Origin: Methanosarcina sp.
Lineage (GTDB): Archaea > Halobacteriota > Methanosarcinia > Methanosarcinales > Methanosarcinaceae
Assembly (NCBI GenBank): GCA_003157235.1
Contig: PMJC01000141.1
Coordinates: forward strand, 10,493 to 19,215
Length of the DNA: 8,723 bases
Direction: 5' to 3'
Positions 7,273 to 8,723 of the stretch are shown here, piece after piece. The notes under the pieces are model-generated. The model worked only from the letters and a program-made list of their open reading frames with translations. It made no database searches and was not told the origin of the DNA. A program made the position numbers and the translations under genes. Every line of letters begins with the position of its first letter. Within the stretch, counting starts at the first letter, position 1.

Positions 7273-7362
7273 AATATTTTCTGTGATCGCTAAAATTTAC
7301 CATCAATTTCACCGACAATCAACTGCAATCAATCAAAAACTCAGAAAACAATAAAAAGTCTC
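7266..7362 (+). repeat. Dispersed ~97-bp repeat, copy 2
   Basis: It aligns to the reverse complement of 3820-3915 at about 82% identity by hand count. It fills most of the 151-base spacer between the convergent helicase and dinB genes. Weaker similarity may continue to the dinB stop codon at 7371-7373 after a 3-base gap. On the minus strand GATTGC and GCGATC (7285-7290) could still pair through a G-U wobble, where copy 1 has a full complement. Confidence 0.7.
7335..7357 (-). terminator. Possible U-run terminator of dinB inside repeat copy 2
   Basis: On the minus strand, just after the dinB stop, there are three T-runs of 4-5 bases within 23 bases. These fit hairpin-independent archaeal termination. 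They belong to the dispersed repeat, so termination may be incidental. Confidence 0.35.
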
Positions 7363-7370
7363 CAGAGCTA

Positions 7371-8477
7371 TTAAGTAAAATCTGTAATCAGAGTTTGTCT
7401 CTTGTCTCTTTCCCTTAGTTTTGTGATTCCTACTCCTACAAGCCTGAATTTTTGCCTTCCAATAAATTCCGAAAGGAGTTGCATAACTGTCCGGTTAATA
7501 ACAAAAATATCAGAAGTCCAAATCGAACCAGTTTTTGAGCGTGTATATGTTGAAAAGTCTTCAAAACGAACTATAAGGGTTACTGTTTTGAAAAGGAAGC
7601 GGTGTTTTAGTAGAGAGCTGTGTACACTCTCAGCAAGCATACCCAGAGCCCCTTCAATTTCCCCAGGGTCTGTTGTATCTTTCTCAAAGGTCACATGCCT
7701 GCTTATCGAATTTACGCTTTCTCTTTCTCGAACCTCTTCAAAATCGAGCCCATTTGCCATCTGCTTCATCTGGAGCCCCATCTTTCCAAACTTTTCCGAA
7801 AGAAGCTGGACATTGCAATTTGCTAGTTCTTCTACTTTGGTTATTCCCATCTCTTTTAAGGTTTCGGTTGTTTTATTCCCTATTCCGGGGATTTTTGAAA
7901 CTTTTAGCGGAAAAAGAAAATCTGTGGCCTCTTCAGGCCTAACAATTGTAAGCCCGTCAGGTTTCTGATATCCAGAAGCAATCTTTGAAATAAGTTTATT
8001 TGGCCCGATTCCTACAGAACAGGTAATTCTTTCCTGCCTCTGAACTGCATCCTTAATTCTAAGGGCACAGATAGCAGCCTCCTCAAAATTCCTGATCTCA
8101 GGCCCTGGTAAAAGATAGGCTTCATCCACACTGACTTGCTGGAACTTTTCAGCAAAACCTTTCAAAATTTCCATTACATTTGCCGAAACTCCACCATACA
8201 GCTTCATATTTACAGGTAAAAAGACAGCATCAGGACAGAGCCTGTAGGCCTGTGAAATTGGCATTGCAGAATGGATTCCATATTTTCTTGCCTCATATGA
8301 ACACGTGCTCACAACTCCTCTGCCTGATCCTCTTTTAGGGTCAGAGCCTACAACCACTGGCAGTCCCTTCAATGTTGGCCTTTCTCTGACCTCTATAGAT
8401 GCAAAAAAGCTATCCATGTCTATATGGAAGGTAATATGCCTTTCGAAATTGTTTACTTTGGGATTAAGGGTAAGCAT
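7371..8477 (-). CDS. dinB: DNA polymerase IV (Y-family translesion polymerase)
   Basis: The 368-residue protein is full length for DinB/Dpo4 enzymes (about 350 to 360). It copies past damaged template bases with low fidelity and no proofreading. Catalytic acidic residues are D20 and D22 in HIDMDSFFASIE, with D118 and E119 in SVDEAY; F25 occupies the steric-gate position that excludes ribonucleotides. YEARKYGIHSAMP is the finger-region signature, and SVGIGPNKLISKIAS (154-168) with a helix-hairpin-helix near 195-222 (KIPGIG) contact DNA. The little finger spans roughly 245-355. The last eight residues, QTLITDFT, resemble a PIP box (Q361, I364, F367) for binding the PCNA clamp. No Shine-Dalgarno sequence precedes ATG 8477. 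A BRE/TATA-like pair centred about 27 bases upstream suggests a leaderless or nearly leaderless mRNA. The N-terminus is some ten residues longer than in many homologues. The gene is convergent with the helicase. Confidence 0.96.
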   Translation of the reverse strand: MLTLNPKVNNFERHITFHIDMDSFFASIEVRERPTLKGLPVVVGSDPKRGSGRGVVSTCSYEARKYGIHSAMPISQAYRLCPDAVFLPVNMKLYGGVSANVMEILKGFAEKFQQVSVDEAYLLPGPEIRNFEEAAICALRIKDAVQRQERITCSVGIGPNKLISKIASGYQKPDGLTIVRPEEATDFLFPLKVSKIPGIGNKTTETLKEMGITKVEELANCNVQLLSEKFGKMGLQMKQMANGLDFEEVRERESVNSISRHVTFEKDTTDPGEIEGALGMLAESVHSSLLKHRFLFKTVTLIVRFEDFSTYTRSKTGSIWTSDIFVINRTVMQLLSEFIGRQKFRLVGVGITKLRERDKRQTLITDFT

Positions 8478-8498
8478 TGTAGTAATATGAAATAAAAA

Positions 8499-8516
8499 AC
8501 ATAAAAAGGTTTGAGG
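8499..8516 (-). promoter_or_regulatory. Candidate BRE/TATA promoter of dinB
   Basis: The minus-strand sequence CCTCAAACCTTTTTATGT has a purine-containing BRE-like CAAAC directly before the T/A-rich box. The box is centred about 27 bases upstream of the dinB ATG, which would put the start of transcription at or next to the start codon. Confidence 0.4.
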
Positions 8517-8636
8517 AAGTTAGATGAAAGTATTCATGTGATTAGGACTTACTGGCTCAAATTGAAAATCGACAGCAAGGGTATTTATTGAATTTTGCTA
8601 TGCTTTTTAATACTCTTTCTGCATTTACTAGTGGTC

Positions 8637-8681
8637 CTCGGTCATATTTTATATATTTCTATATGATGTAGAATAGCCGAG
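8637..8681 (+). promoter_or_regulatory. Strong TATA box framed by inverted arms
   Basis: TTTTATATAT at 8647-8656 is the best archaeal TATA match in the window and predicts transcription from about 8678, some 38 bases before ATG 8716. It sits between complementary arms CTCGG (8637-8641) / CCGAG (8677-8681) and TCATAT (8642-8647) / ATATGA (8661-8666). Repressor binding across the promoter is a possible reading. Confidence 0.4.
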
Positions 8682-8715
8682 TTCAGAAAAGCATAGATTG
8701 AAGAGAGAAATAAAA

Positions 8716-8723
8716 ATGGAAAA
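8716..8723 (+). CDS. Possible first codons of a rightward gene leaving the window
   Basis: ATG GAA AA at the right edge follows a purine-rich GAAGAGAGAAA stretch and lies at a sensible distance from the TATA box at 8647-8656. Only two full codons are visible, so neither the product nor the reality of the gene can be judged. It would be divergent from dinB, with a 238-base intergenic region. Confidence 0.3.

Noticed and set aside
7402..7968. Long open frame antisense to dinB
   Set aside because: It is the mirror of a well-supported polymerase gene and its translation shows no domain.

Overview
The window looks like a stretch of a Methanosarcina-type euryarchaeal chromosome. It is AT-rich, has long gene-poor spacers and archaeal TATA-like promoters, and its proteins read like Methanosarcina families from memory (pentapeptide-repeat protein, ExoIII-type AP endonuclease, MrfA/YprA-type helicase, Y-family polymerase with a PCNA-binding tail). 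No database search was possible, so the lineage is an inference.

Layout, left to right. Positions 1-345 hold the 3' end of a pentapeptide-repeat protein gene, followed by a good hairpin/U-tract terminator and about 1.1 kb with no recognisable gene. Positions 1517-2299 encode an exonuclease III-family AP endonuclease broken by one in-frame TAA at 2084-2086; the reading frame is otherwise continuous on both sides. After about 1 kb of further gene-poor DNA comes a minus-strand Nudix hydrolase (3288-3725) with a perfect Nudix box. A 746-base spacer follows, holding one copy of a dispersed repeat and a cluster of palindromes. Then comes a 915-residue DEAD/DEAH-like helicase with a four-cysteine MZB/DUF1998 domain (4472-7219). 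It is convergent with dinB (7371-8477, minus strand). To the right of dinB is a strong TATA box and possibly the first codons of a rightward gene that leaves the window.

Four of the five recognisable genes belong to families that act on damaged DNA or damaged nucleotides: AP-site cleavage, nucleotide-pool cleaning (possible for the Nudix protein), a crosslink-repair-type helicase and translesion synthesis. They are not one operon: orientations differ and spacers are long. The AP endonuclease copy is predicted to be inactive as read.

The least expected structural feature is a repeat of about 97 bp, roughly 82% identical by hand alignment, present in inverted orientation on both sides of the helicase gene (3820-3915 and 7266-7362). 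Other points for a second look are the premature stop in xthA, an overlapping hairpin and 16-bp palindrome upstream of the helicase, an unrecognised C-terminal module on the helicase, and a shared terminator-like motif downstream of two genes. I see no CRISPR array, tRNA, rRNA or intact insertion sequence, and no clearly new multi-gene system.
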